Positions 22,346-33,630 are shown, numbered from the stretch's first letter. The stretch: DNA of 64,000 bases from Varanus komodoensis (GCF_004798865.1 NW_025335873.1:6293945-6357944); one strand, 5' to 3'. A program made the numbers and translations. The notes: generated from the sequence alone by a model not told the origin.

Positions 22346-23050
22346 GATGGTCAAAAAGAAGATGGGAAGGAGGGAAATTAGGGTGACATGGTGGGTGGGC
22401 CATTGGTGAGCACCCTGCCCAGGTCCCGCTTATGTCTGAGTGCAACATCGACACCAAGAAAGAAAGACTATCCTTGCCTGGGAAAAGGCCCCACTGAAAG
22501 GGAAAAGCTTCTTGCCTTGCTCTGCTGATAAGCTAGTCTTGGTGGGCCATGGGCTGAGAGCAACCTTCAGGCATCTGTTGATGAAGGTGATGCCGCGGAG
22601 GAGCTTCCAGGATTGGGCAGAAATGGCCATCCATTGCTTCCACCTCCACTGAGCCCAGAAGTGGAGAAAGGTAGGATGTCAAGGCAGAACGCAAGTCCTC
22701 CAGTGAGGCCCAGCTGAGAAACTGAGCTCCAAAGGATACATGGAAAGCAAACACAGGGAGCTAATGGGGCAGGCGAGAAATCTACTGAAACAAAACAAAC
22801 AAACAAACAAACAAAACACAGGTCGCGCTTTCCTTCTCCCAGAAAGTTGGTGGGTTTGTGGCCAACACAGGGGACATCTGAGCACAGATTCTCAGACCAC
22901 TGTGGCAAATTAGAACTTGAGGAGCTCACTGCTAGAATGGCTTTCTTGGTGGTTAATAATTTTCAGCGCCTGAAAATTATTTCTCCTCCCCCACCTGACA
23001 TATGCATCACAGCCTGTGCTTGGGAACCACACAAAGCTGCACGGTTGTGC
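22346..23050. other. Unassigned DNA with an (AAAC)n tract
   Basis: No gene is recognised. An AAAC-rich simple repeat lies at 22786-22818. Confidence 0.4.
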
Positions 23051-23054
23051 TAAG

Positions 23055-23480
23055 TGTTGTTATTACTGCTAAAAGATTTATGCCCTGGCTATATTATAAT
23101 TTGGGTAATTGCATTCCATCTACCTAAATCGCCCCTTGCGGTTGCAATTGTGTTCTGAATCCTTTCTGTACCGCGCTGCACTCTTCGCAATCAGCGCTGG
23201 TTATAAAGACAGACCCTTCCTTACTGAAAGTGGCAGCCATCCAGGAGGAAATTATAACCAAGTTCTGTGCTGGAGCTGGCAAATGGGGGTCGAGGGACGC
23301 ATCCGCACGCGTTACCCAGTTGCCTCCTGGCTGGGGCTGCTGGGGGAGATATCGAGGTGCAAAGTTATTTTCCTGCATGTATACAAGACAGCTGGGGTCT
23401 ATACGATCTTGCAGGATTTTCCGGAGCTACTCAGAAGCTACGATAGAGCTGAATAAGGAGCATTTCCAGTCTGAGATGCT
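23055..23480. promoter_or_regulatory. Candidate conserved non-coding block, 23.1-23.5 kb
   Basis: A repeat-free block with TTATTACTGC, TATTATAATTTGGG, GTAATTGCATTCC and TTATAAAG words. It has unusual CpG retention (TACCGCGCTGC, TTCGCAATCAGCGC, GTCGAGGGACGC, CACGCGTTACC, ATATCGAGG) in otherwise CpG-poor DNA. A 140-aa plus frame crosses it but has no recognisable protein or splice sites. Confidence 0.4.
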
Positions 23481-23707
23481 AGCCCAGCCTGAGCAGGCAC
23501 GGGGAGAAAAGTATTTGGGGTGTAATTTAATGGGAACTTGGCTTTGTACTTTTGAACTACTACACAGACAGATGTTTAATCTGCCGTTCTCTGTTGTTCA
23601 TGCTTCTCTGAGTTGCCCAATCAAAAAGTTTCAGAAATGGGTATATTTGTGAAAAGAACATGCGGCAATGCATATAGGGGTGAAAATGACATTAAATGCT
23701 ATATATA

Positions 23708-23910
23708 CAGAGACTGTCTGGTATAGTGGTTAGAGTGTCAGACTGGGACTTGGGAGATGAGGTTCTAGTCCTCATGCAGCCATGAAGTTCAGCCTAACCG
23801 ATCTCACAGGGTTGCTGTGAGGATCAAAGGGAAGGAGACAGCTTAGGTTAGCCGCCTTGTGCTCCTTGCAAGAAGAAAAATGGTGAGATACAAATCCTCA
23901 TTTGTATCCT
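23708..23910 (+). mobile_element. MIR-like SINE, copy 3
   Basis: TCTGGTATAGTGGTTAGAGT, CAGACTGGGACTTGGGAGA, then GGTTCTAGTCC (B-box-like), TCTCACAGGGTTGCTGTGAG and the GTTAGCCGCCTTGTG end with an AAATGGTGAGATACAAAT tail. This is a somewhat different subfamily from the 46.7-kb copy. Confidence 0.8.
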
Positions 23911-26110
23911 CACAACAGAAACATGCTGGCAAGGAACGTGTCTGTTAACCCCAAAGTGTGTATCAAAATGTACACCTCTGGAGAGATTTGCATAAAACTG
24001 AGTATGGATTTTCATGCGCACTTTTTGTAGAACCCACAATTCTCCATGCTCTCGATGAGCCATCAAATTTAAGATTGGGAAGTGAGAAAAGGACAAATCA
24101 GTCCATTTCCAGGTGAGTGAGAGCAAGTGAGAAGGTTGCAGGGATTATTGTGTCATTCATGGCCAAATCCATGGTGGATGGAGTTTAACAGGTGCTCATG
24201 CTCTTGGATGCGAGCACTCTGGAGGAAGAAAAAGGTCATGAAGGAAAGTCTCGGGTGCCTGGAATGACAGACGGAATCTGTACACAGTCTGTTCTCTCAA
24301 GAACTGCAAGCTGCAGGATTTTGTGGCAGTTCTCGTGCTCAGGCAGCAGCAGGAGCGAGTGAGACGTGAGATCCGGGGGCAGCAACAGCTGGATCTGGCC
24401 CCTTTGCTCCCAGAAAACAAGGGAGCAAACAACTCAGCACTCCAGTCATCAGGGCCCATAGAACAAACCAACGCTCATTCCCAGGTGCAGGGAGACAAGC
24501 TTCAGAGGCACTTGTGCTTGGCACAAAATTAATACTCAGTGCTCATAACTTCTGCAAGCATAAGGCTCTCTCGAGTCTGCGCCAGCTCAGCAAAGCCAGG
24601 GATCAGTGGCAAAGTCATGCAGTGTCATTCACAGGGCTCTTCTACAACCTCCCCTCCATGCAGCCAACTTTTTCCTGGGTCCTTCATACCCAAATCCCTT
24701 CTCTCTCAAATTCCTGTATGAAGCATTTGAGTTACTAGAGGAATCTTCCTGTGAGTCAACCCAAGCTAGTTTGTGGCTTATATCAGTAGGTGGCAGGATG
24801 GGTCAAACAGTAAAAATGAGACCTCTTGCAAACCATCCCATCCTCCTTCTGCTTTATTTTAAAAAATGTGCAACTTTTCAAAAAGAAAATCATGTGGATC
24901 TTTCTGAGGCTTACAATGGTGGGTCCTGCTTTTGGAGGGGTGTCCCTTTCTCACCCCCATGCCATATTACCACATGTATGTGAGGCATATCCTAGGCATA
25001 AAAAAATTTAAGCAGTTAAATTCTAAGGGGCTTTCCCTGCTGGAAAACCAACGAGTCTTCTATTGCCTGTTGTTCAGAACTGGTGTGTTATTATTGCAAC
25101 AGAGAGGGGAAGAGTGTTTGCTACAGTTTCATATCCAAAAGAGAAACATGGCACTCTGAAACTTATATAAAATTGGTAAGCAAGTTCTATTGAATTCAGT
25201 GGGACTTCCTTCTGAATAAATGGGCTTGCAACCTAACTGAAATTCTTATTTTATAGGAAGAATCCATACCTAACCATTTCCAGCATTCAGCTTGGTCTCC
25301 AGACTTTGTATTGTTCTGGTCAGTTTCACCTTCCTTTCCTTTCCCAGAAATACAATCCACCTGCTGGCTATTAAGGCAAGCTTTGCAACAGCTGGGCTTG
25401 CTAGATGAAATCAGAGTCACTTCTGCAGCAAGGTAATTAAAAGATGCAATGCTTGAACTGCTTGTTACAGCCTGGCTCACTCAACGTTTGTCAAGAAATG
25501 CTTTGCCAGACCTGATCTGCGAGAGATGTTTGTTTTGCAGTTTTGCAGCTGGAACTCATGAGAACATAGCTTTCACAACAGTGAGGTAAGCAAGAAATTC
25601 AGAAAGATTTCAAGTTACAAAGGGAGAAGAAATGTATTTTTTCCTTCATAGTTTTCATCCAAGGCAATAAAAAGTATTTGAACATTGTTGCTGCCAGCAT
25701 ATATTTATGAATATTATCTCAGAGTGAATTCAGTTCCTTATAGATTAGTCCTAGTCTCCTGAATAAATATATATGTAACATGTATCTCTGTATGTTCCCC
25801 ATTTCTTTCAAGTGGGTAGGAACACCCAGGGATGACATGACTGGGTTGCATTTTCTTTGGATGAGACTGGGAGGATTTTTTGCACAATGTTCACTTGGGC
25901 ATTCATACCAGTGATTGTACTCAGGGCTGCCCAATAGAGGCATCATTTTTGCATGCAATTTCCTTAATAGACTGCACTTCTCAACATTATTTTCATAAAT
26001 CTGTGCACTGCTGCTTGCCTTTCTTGAGAACTCTGTTGCAATATTCAGAACAGGGAGCGTTTTGGAGGCTAGCAGAGGTTGGGTTTGCATATTGGTTTGA
26101 TAGTGCCAAA
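23911..26110. other. Unassigned DNA
   Basis: No repeat family or gene was recognised in this 2.2-kb stretch. A possible 37-bp exon-like interval near 25547-25583 was considered and rejected. Confidence 0.35.
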
Positions 26111-26114
26111 TCAG

Positions 26115-26312
26115 GCATGTCTTCACTCAGGGGAGGGGCGCTAGCTTCATGGTAAAGGGCAGGCAGAAGGCCCACAGTTGGATTCCTGGTCTCCCCAGGT
26201 AGGGCTAGGGAAGCATCCTTCCAGTATCCCTCAAGGGCTGATAGTTCCTGTAAGCAATGCTGAACTGGGTGGACCAGCGGGCTCACCCAGTATAAGCAGC
26301 TTCCTGTGAGAC
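26115..26312 (+). mobile_element. tRNA-derived SINE, second family
   Basis: A tRNA-like head (CTAGCTTCATGGTAAAGGGC, then GTTGGATTCCTGGTCTCCCC with a B-box-like GGATTCC) is followed by AGGTAGGGCTAGGGAAGCAT and TGGACCAGCGGGCTCACCC, ending AGTATAAGCAGCTTCCTGTG. The same order occurs in a common squamate SINE. Degraded relatives are at 14030-14215 and 58240-58395. Confidence 0.6.
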
Positions 26313-26379
26313 ATGCAAAAAGAACACATTTCTGTCCCATTGTGTCATCAGGAAACTCTTTCTGCCCTTAGCATATCAG

Positions 26380-26480
26380 ATCTATTTATTTTTATTTTAT
26401 TAAAAGCTTTTATAGGTTGTCCACTACAAGCATCTCAGGACGGCTTACAAGAAAAAGGAAAAACAAAAACCAAAGCGCAC
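26380..26480 (+). mobile_element. Unclassified squamate repeat, 5' start fragment
   Basis: TATTTATTTTTATTTTATT followed by CATCTCAGGACGGCTTACAAG and AAAAAC runs. It matches the opening of the unclassified repeat also seen at 19.93 and 58.69 kb. Confidence 0.5.
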
Positions 26481-26605
26481 ATGAGAACACAAAGCAAAGC
26501 AAGGCATTGCATCTCGTGCCAACCTCCCTGGGAATCCTGCACCAGATGTTCTATCAAGCTAGGCCAGTCCATGAGACCCCAGAACTGTTTTAGAGCAATC
26601 TTGAC

Positions 26606-26722
26606 TGAGCTGGGCCCCTCCAGATGTTTTAAGCAATGGCTTCTATCAGCGCTGGCACAGCAAGTGGTCAGACAGAATGTGCACTCTTGGGCGAACCATC
26701 TGGGGGCATCCAGGCATGTCGG
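26606..26722. mobile_element. MITE-like element, diverged
   Basis: GGGCCCCTCCAGATGTTTT on the left and CATCTGGGGGCATCCAGGC on the right are imperfect inverted ends of the same palindromic family as 12808-12933. The interior is poorly preserved. Confidence 0.45.
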
Positions 26723-26784
26723 GCTAGATGGAACCCAGGGGCAGATCTTGCAAGGTTCCTTCTGGGCACTTCACAGGCCCCAAG

Positions 26785-26955
26785 ATTTGGAGGGGGGTTG
26801 GCAAGCCCTCTGCTCCAATCCCCAGCTTGACACAATCATTCTTCCCCAAACAGTTGACTGTCCAGCCTCTTTTTCAAGACTTTCAGCTGGGGAGAGCCCA
26901 CCACCCCTCCAGCTTTCATTGTTCAAAAGTTCAACCAACACCTGTCCCTAGAGTC
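26785..26955 (-). mobile_element. CR1/L3-like fragment
   Basis: CTGTCCAGCCTCTTTTTCAAGACTTTCAG then GGGAGAGCCCACCACC and CATTGTTCAAAAGTTCAACC match the minus strand of the CR1/L3-type 3' region. It ends just before the composite microsatellite. Confidence 0.55.
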
Positions 26956-26966
26956 CAGTTTATCTA

Positions 26967-27101
<135 letters not shown>

Positions 27102-27439
27102 ATATGTGTTTATAGGTGACGCTTTGGATATGGGTTGCCCACATTGAAATCCTTCACTGTGTAATGAATAGATAGTACAACAAGCAAATGAAACAGCCCT
27201 GACTGACCTAATAGCATTCACTTTTGTTCAAGTGACAAAGCCAGCAAGTTCTCTCCCTGAAAAAAAGACCAATTTTCTGAAGGAAGGGGGGGGGGAAAGT
27301 GGAACACTGCAGAAATTAGGAGGGGGGAAAGAGGAACTCTCAGCAGTAGCAGGGGAAAAAACACCTCCATTTCTTGGGCTCGGCTCTTTCTCCTCCCTGC
27401 TCCATTTAATGCTATGGACAAACCATCCCTTCCCCCCAG

Positions 27440-27620
27440 TCAATTCAGCACTTTCCAGGGAACGGAACATGACCTCACTCACTCGCCCGTGCTTGTTATT
27501 TCGTACCTTCCTGCCAGGCTGCTTCCCAATCAACCAGAAAAACTCAAAATGACAAACAAAACGGGAGACATGCTTTGCTATCTGAGGTTCATTAGCTCCT
27601 GGTGACCTTTTAAATCTTCA
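27440..27620. promoter_or_regulatory. Candidate regulatory block, 27.5 kb
   Basis: A repeat-free stretch with TTGTTATTTCGTACC, CCCAATCAACC, AAATGACAAACAAAAC (SOX/forkhead-like) and TTCATTAGCTCC motifs. It continues loosely toward 27.9 kb with retained CpGs and TCGTAATGAGC. Inference from composition. Confidence 0.3.
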
Positions 27621-28214
27621 AGAAATGTGCCCCCCCCCAAAAAAAAAAAGCAGCAGGGAGAGAGAAAGAAATTGGCGGTCTTGTCGAGTCATCGTGCTGC
27701 TATTCCCTGCTTTTCTACAAATCGTGCCCATTTTCTGTGTGCCTCGTAATGAGCTGTTTGTCCCTGGTATTCCCAGGGTCTGCACTCAGCCCAGCGAATG
27801 CGCACGGGGGCACTGGGACGGAGGAGCTTGGGGGAGGATGACTGGCGATATTGCGATCCCTCAAGGTCATCCGTCGCCCAAGGTTATTGTTCTCTGGGCT
27901 GGAAATGAAGGCCAGCTTGAACTGTGAGCTCACTACTTCGTGGCTTGCACACCAACAGGAGGAGGATGCCCCGGAAGGGAAGGAGGTGGGGGCCACAACA
28001 GCATTGGTGGCTTGGCTCTTGAGGGACGGTGGTGGTGGAAGGAGCCAGCTGTGATCCCCTGAGCTGGTGTCTGGTTTGGGGAAGGTCCTTTGCAATCTCG
28101 TTTTGTTTTATTTCATTTTAGCTTTTCTGTGCCATCTGTTTGCAAGAAAAGGCTCTCAGAATGCCATGCACTCACAATGCTGTGCTTTAATTTAAGCCAA
28201 ATTTAAAAAAATAC

Positions 28215-28532
28215 ATAATATCTCCCCTGCAGAGGAAGGCAAGATGTGCTAGAATGGAACCAAGGTCAGGGAGCCAAGGCTCCATTTAGATACCAGGAAG
28301 CACTTGCTGACAGTCAGGACCCCCAGGGTGTGGAATGGGCTTCCACGGGGGGTGGCTGAAGCATTGGTGAGGATGTTCAAGGATAAGCTGGACATGCACA
28401 TGGTGGGCATGTCGTGAGCAGAGCTGGCTGGAGCCGGGGGTCAGACTAGATGGCCCAGGAGACCCCTTCTGACTCACTCAGTTTCTATGTTTTGAGGCCC
28501 CTTCTGACTCACTCAGTTTCTATGTTTCTATC
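28215..28532 (+). mobile_element. CR1 LINE 3' end with duplicated terminus, copy 5
   Basis: It has the end of ORF2 (CTCCCCTGCAGAGGAAGGC, then a GTGTGGAATGGGCTTCCACG block) and the 3' UTR. The final block CCCCTTCTGACTCACTCAGT plus TTCTATGTTT occurs twice back to back (about 28461-28493 and 28498-28528). The two units are nearly identical and share the variant base in CACTCAGTTT, so the duplication arose within this copy. Confidence 0.85.
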
Positions 28533-28535
28533 AAC

Positions 28536-28885
28536 AGATAATTTTGATGTCAATAGGAGTTCTACACAGCTGACAAAATTCAAATATAAACAATTGTTGA
28601 AGATAAATGATAAAATGCATGGCAATAAATTAACAGCTAATCCACAATGTACCAAAGACGCTAGACATAAAAAACAATGTAAAATCAAATTATCATTGTT
28701 CATAGTTAAAATAACAGGAAAATAAACAGGTTTTAACCTAGCTCCAGAATGTATATGATTGGTGCTAGGCACAACTGTCTGGGGAGCTGGTTCCAGAGTG
28801 GGGGTGCCACAACTGAGAAGGCCCTCCCTCTGTGGACACTTCCTTTACTTCCTTTAAAAGTGGCTCCTGCAGAAGGACCTCTGTA
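28536..28885. mobile_element. Unclassified squamate repeat, partial
   Basis: An A-rich AATAAATT/AAAACAATG lead is followed by CAGGTTTTAACCTAGC, GGGAGCTGGTTCCAGAGTGG, GGTGCCACAACTGAGAAGGC and CCTCCCTCTG. The GTTCCA.AG.GGGG...CC.C.ACTGA.AAGGCC pattern is the signature of a large interspersed repeat also seen at 35.2 and 58.9 kb. I cannot place its class. Confidence 0.45.
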
Positions 28886-28888
28886 GAA

Positions 28889-28985
28889 GACATAGAAACA
28901 CAGAAAACAGAGCGAGTCAGAAGCGGTCTCCCGGGCCATCTAGTCTGACCTCTGGCACCAGCCGGCTCCGCTCACAGACCTTAGG
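28889..28985 (-). mobile_element. CR1 LINE 3' terminus, copy 6
   Basis: ACATAGAAACACAG, AGCGAGTCAGAAGCGG and CCATCTAGTCTGACC followed by GCCGGCTCCGCTCA: about 95 bp of the main CR1 subfamily 3' UTR. It is inserted in or at the edge of the unclassified repeat. Confidence 0.8.
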
Positions 28986-30805
28986 GTCTGGGCAGGTGTA
29001 TCCAGGAGGAGAACCTGCTTGGGATGCACAATCCCTAGTTCCCATGCCCAACTAGCTGAGTCTACACACAGGTAAGCGAATGGCACGTTCCTTCCTTGGT
29101 CCCTCTGCCTCCATTCCCCCCATCTTTCTCAGTTTCCCCATTGCAAATCTTAGATTGCAAGTACCTGGGTGGGTCCCTTCCTGCTTTTCCCCTGCATCAA
29201 CTCTAGGAGGCACTGTGCTAAAGGGGAATAACACAAGCACACCTGGCAGGAGTGGGTGTTTCATTTTTCTTCAGTTCGATACTGCACTTCCTCGCTCTAA
29301 AAATTGCACCCAAACTGCAATTTTAGAGCAGAAACAACCCGTAAGGAGGGCGTGACTGCTGCATGATAAACGTCCCGTGCAAAAAAGCCCATCAACTAAA
29401 CTGAAGATGCTTTCATAAGAACACGATTCTAGATTTGGAAGGAATCTTGGAGGAGGCCATTTTCCCAGCCTGTTCCCCTGCGGAACAGCTCATGGGGTTA
29501 GGGACCATTCTTCTAAGGACCCAAATGGAAACATTTGGATGGATTGGAAAGATGTCCTTGACTTACTGGGCAACTGATTCTGATGTTTTAGGACACGTTC
29601 CCAGTGCTGCCCCACAGAGAGGTGTGAGGAATCTGCCTGGGAGTGGGAATCTCTCAGGTTCCCTGGCCTTGGCTCCATGGGCTCTGGTCAGTTGCTCTGA
29701 GTCTGGGTTCCTGGTGGGAAGACCCAGTGATTGAGGGTTCTCACTAGGAGCCAAGCCCCACAGGCTGTGCAAACGGCACCTCTTCCCATGGCTGCCATGG
29801 CTGGTGGCAGCAGAGAGCAAGGAGGAGGGCTGGTGGTTAGGAATGGCAGCTTGCAGTGCCCCTTTCCTGCTCTTGTCACTTCCACCTCCAGCAGCCACAA
29901 ATGGGGAGAAGTTTGCTGGAGGGAAGGGCACCTGGCCTGCCCACCTGCGGTGCCCCCTTCTGCACCCTGCAGCTGCTCTTGGTGGGGAAAGTTGCCAGTT
30001 GTGCCACCGGGGCCCGCAAGGGTTTCCAGACTCCCTCTTGGCTTGGCTCATTTTGCCGGACCGGGCTAGAAAGGGATGGGTTCTGAGAGTGTCCATCCCA
30101 GCCCTATTCCCACAGCCATTGCTCATCTTAGCCTCTGAGCATCCGTTGCTGGGTGTGAGATGTGGTGGGTGCCACTGCGACCCCTGCTGTGCCTTGCACC
30201 CTGCAGTCTGTCTATTTTCAGCCACCTCGATTTAGCGACCGGGACATAGAGCGGAGTAGGCTAGGGAGCAGATTGGAAGCAGTGCGCCTCCACAGCCTCA
30301 GCCTCTTCCTTTCCCTGTGGCCCAGGGCGATCCCTTTTCCCCATCCGAGCCCTGGAGGGCAGTGCTGGCTGGGAGGAGAGGGAGCAGGGGTGTGGCCTCC
30401 AGAGTGTGAGCACCAAGTTCTGAGAAGCTTGGTCTTGCAATTCCGAAAAATCCTAGGGCCTCCCAGACTGGATTGGGAGGCCATGGATGAGTCCTTTTAG
30501 TAATTGTTTTAAAAAGTGATGACTTGCAGAATCCATGGGTGGCAGGCAACAACTCAGAACATGCCTTACATCTCTGGAAATCACTCCTAGGTGGTGCCTA
30601 GGATGTCCTCAGCAATCAATAGAGACTTCGTCCTCACTCAGGGGTTTTAGGAAGCTGCACAGGATGGATGGTTTTATCTAGGGTTTTTATTTTTACTTTT
30701 TTAAAGAACGCTTTTCCTCTGTTGCGTTATATTGATCTCCACCCCTACCGTGTGTTCTTATCATTCGGAAAACTGCTTTGGGAGGGAAGTGAGCACAGGC
30801 TTGGA
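28986..30805. other. Unassigned DNA
   Basis: No gene is recognised. The 220-aa minus-strand frame (29563-30225) overlaps open frames of up to 143 aa on the plus strand. It is rich in Pro, Ser and Gly with no domain, consistent with a chance frame in GC-richer sequence. Confidence 0.4.
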
Positions 30806-30809
30806 GCTG

Positions 30810-31270
30810 AAAAGGGAAGTAAATGAGATACCTGGCATTCCCTAAAAATGGAACATGTGTTGCAATTCATATGGAAATGTGTGCAACATTCATCAATCCA
30901 TTAAAACTCAGGTGCCACTGGAACAGGATTGCTTTAATCAGGTGACAGTGGAGGTGATAATAACTCACTTTTAGTAAGCTTTTTGGTTAAAAACACACAT
31001 CCGGGGGATGTTCTGGAAATTGACCGATTTGCTCCTCGAACACGGACATCCCATTTTTCATGACCTCACCAAATCTACAGCAGAATAGAGCAATGGAACC
31101 TATTCCAAAACCCATTTCAACTCTCCTCTCTACAGTAATTAGGATTGCTTAATGACGTGAATTACTCATTATGTTCTGTTTGGAGTCATCCTGTTATTGG
31201 CTGGGTTGGCTCTGGAAGTGAACTGTGCTTCAGACCGTCTTGCTGTCGCCATTTCAATTTAGCGGTGCCG
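30810..31270. promoter_or_regulatory. Candidate conserved non-coding block, 30.8-31.3 kb
   Basis: A repeat-free AT-rich block with GGCATTCC (TEAD-like), TGTTGCAATTCATATGG, CATTCATCAATCCATTAAAA, GATAATAACTCAC, GTAATTAGGATTGC (homeodomain) and GACGTGAATTACTCATTATG words. Several motif types cluster within 350 bp with no coding frame. Conservation is inferred only. Confidence 0.4.
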
Positions 31271-31367
31271 CGTTCCTTCTCCTCCCCCCACCCTCCCATA
31301 GCCACTGGGAGGGAAGAGAATGAAGGCAAGGCTGCCGTTTAGGGGTTGAGTGAAAAGGAATATGAAG

Positions 31368-31800
31368 AGCTATAGCTCAGGGGCAAAGGACGGCACTTAC
31401 AGGTGGGGCTGGGAAGGAAATGTTGCAACACTTATTCCCAGCAATGAAGGATATTAGTCTGCAACCGTACCAGGCTCGGTACTCATTGGGGATCCATTTC
31501 TGAATTATATACCTTTGTATGGGGACATGCTATAGCAACCCAACTTAGGTCGGGTTATAAGCCGGAAGTGAGTGTTGATGTGGCTGATGCTGCAGACGGT
31601 TTTGCCCTAGGGATGGGAAGCATTGCTTTTTCTGCTGGGGGCTTTGTTTCCACAGTGAATTTTGCAATGAAGTTCTTAGCTCAATCTTCCCCCATGACTA
31701 AAGATGCAGCTAGGAATGTGCATTCCTCTATGAAATGTACTTCACAAAGTTTACAGTGTGATAAAGGGGTTTTAGAAGGGGGTAGACAATAAATATGTAT
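31368..31800. other. Unassigned DNA, possible SINE head
   Basis: AGCTATAGCTCAGGGGCAAAG at 31368-31390 resembles a tRNA-derived SINE head, but no body follows. The rest is unassigned. Confidence 0.25.
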
Positions 31801-31805
31801 TTATA

Positions 31806-32232
31806 ATGATGTCCCTACCCATCTGTTAAGATCAAGTGAGGAGGTACTTGGGTCCAGAGGAGGGTAACAGAACTGATCCAGGGTTTGGAGACACTGCCCT
31901 GTGAGGAGAGTCTGAGAGAACCGGGCATGTTCAGCCTTGAGAAGAGGAGACTGAGGGGGGACAGGGTATCCCTCTATACGGACCTCAAAGGCTGACGCAA
32001 AGAGGAAGGTCAAGCTCTCTCCTTGCTGATGCCAGAGGGTATGACACAGAATAATCAGCTCAATTTGAAAATCCCATATCAGGCAAGGTGCGAGGAAAAG
32101 CTTCCTCGCAGTCAGAACAATACAACGGTGGACCCAGTTGCCTGGAGAGGTGGTGGGCTCTCCCACACTGGAGACATTCAAAAAGAAACTGGGTAGCCAT
32201 CGGAGTGGGACATTCAGGGGGAGGGGGCCTAT
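31806..32232 (+). mobile_element. Older CR1 subfamily, 3' portion
   Basis: CAGAGGAGGGTAACAGAACT, then TGTGAGGAGAGTCTGAGAGA, TTGAGAAGAGGAGACTGAGG, GGAAAAGCTTCCTCGCAGTC, CCTGGAGAGGTGGTGGGCTC and ACATTCAAAAAGAAACTGG: the CR1 ORF2 C-terminal and 3' UTR path in order. It is diverged, with no continuous frame, and the extreme 3' end is lost. Confidence 0.8.
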
Positions 32233-33265
32233 TCTAGTAATGGGGAGACCAAAAATGAAAAAAAAAAGAGTGAGGCCAATTACTCAGCAAATTTTAGCTG
32301 AAAGTTCTTACTGCCAGTAACTACAGCTTAAGGTGAATCACTTCACTCCTTTGGAACTGTGATGCTGGAGAGCCAAGAAACCACCAAAAATAATCAAGGA
32401 GGCAGAAGGAAGGGTTTGATCTTCTGCAAAAACCTGGAGGGTCAGACTGCATTTGGGCCTTTGCCTGAGGTTCTGCACGTCCAATCAAATGGTTGGTTAG
32501 TTGCATTCTTGTGGCTTCTTTTACTGCCCCTTTACTGACTGTGGTGCTCAAATATCGAATGACTTCCATGGAGTATCATTCATCAAGTTTCAATTTTGGG
32601 TTATGAGCTGGCTAGGAAGTTTTGGCTAGAGGCAAGATAGAAATCTTTTAAAAAAGAAGAAAGAATGGCACCCGGCACGAAGCGGCAAGTTCTCTGCCTG
32701 TACCCAAGCCAGAATTAATTCCTCGATGAGTGTGAGGATTGTGGAGGGATGCTGTATTCTTTGTTGCCAGGATGTCGGTGAAATGACCAGACCTTAAGCA
32801 GTTTTAGTAGTCAAGTGTTCATGCATGGGAAAGAGACATGGGCTGTTCCAACAGCTCACTGGAACGGTGAGGAACGGATGGCTTTTCTCTGCAAATGATA
32901 GCCCTTTAATCGGGTTGCGACATTATCTGAAATTAAAATCAAACCTGACGTATGGACAGTGGCAGGAATGAAATACATCTTGGCTGCAGCTGGAAAATCC
33001 CTGGCTAATTCTCTGCTTTATTCAGACAAGGAGTGGTCTGGGCAGAGAAAGGGGAGATGGCAGCACCTTCCCATTTTCACCACTTCCTCTTTGGGCACCC
33101 GCTCTGATCCACTATACTAAAACAAAGCAAAGGATGGTGGAATCCATCCTGCCGTTTCAGCCTTTGAAATTTTCAGCTTTGCAGCAAATCCTGAGGGTGA
33201 GCTGAATTCACACATGAATTCTGGACCCCTGGAGTCTGTCCCTCCCCTACTTAAACAGAACTGAA
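32233..33265. other. Unassigned DNA
   Basis: No gene. A short GGCTAGAGGCAAGATAGAAATC segment near 32620-32643 resembles the tail of the 5S SINE but is too short to call. Confidence 0.35.
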
Positions 33266-33269
33266 TTTG

Positions 33270-33630
33270 TGGAGTATGTATTGGTGATGCCCCATTTATT
33301 GGTGAAAATGTGGGGTATGTATTGGTGATGCCCCATTTATTGGTGAAAATGTGGGGTTTGAATTGGTGATGCCCCATTGATTGATGAAAATGTGGGGTAT
33401 GCATTGGTGATGCCCCATTTATTGGTGAAAATGTGGGGTATGCATTGGTGATGCCCCATTTATTGGTGAAAATGTGGGGTTTGAATTGGTGATGCCCCAT
33501 TTATTGGTGAAAATGTGGGGTATGTATTGGTGATGCCCCATTTATTGGTGAAAATGCGGGGTATGTATTGGTGATGCCCCATTGATTGGTGAAAATGTGG
33601 GGTATGTAATCGTGATGCCCCATGTATTGA
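33270..33630 (+). repeat. 41-bp minisatellite, about 8.8 copies
   Basis: The unit is TGGGGTATGTATTGGTGATG plus CCCCATTTATTGGTGAAAATG. Eight full units (33270, 33311, 33352, 33393, 33434, 33475, 33516 and 33557) are followed by a degenerate partial unit. Variants at the TATGTATT position fall in the order A A B C C B A A, suggesting expansion by three-unit (123-bp) blocks. Most minus-strand registers are free of stops across one unit, producing several repetitive open frames of 80-127 aa that should not be annotated as proteins. Confidence 0.97.

Noticed and set aside
25547-25583. 37-bp plus-strand microexon (TTTTGCAG acceptor, GAG-GTAAGC donor)
   Set aside because: Too short to judge. Only one register is open, no neighbouring exon exists on that strand, and such splice-like pairs are frequent by chance.
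26313-26951. 212-codon plus-strand frame
   Set aside because: It runs through a MITE-like element and a minus-strand CR1/L3 fragment, so it is repeat-derived.
29563-30225. 220-codon minus-strand frame with overlapping plus-strand frames
   Set aside because: GC-richer DNA has fewer stops on both strands. Composition is not protein-like and no exon signals were found.
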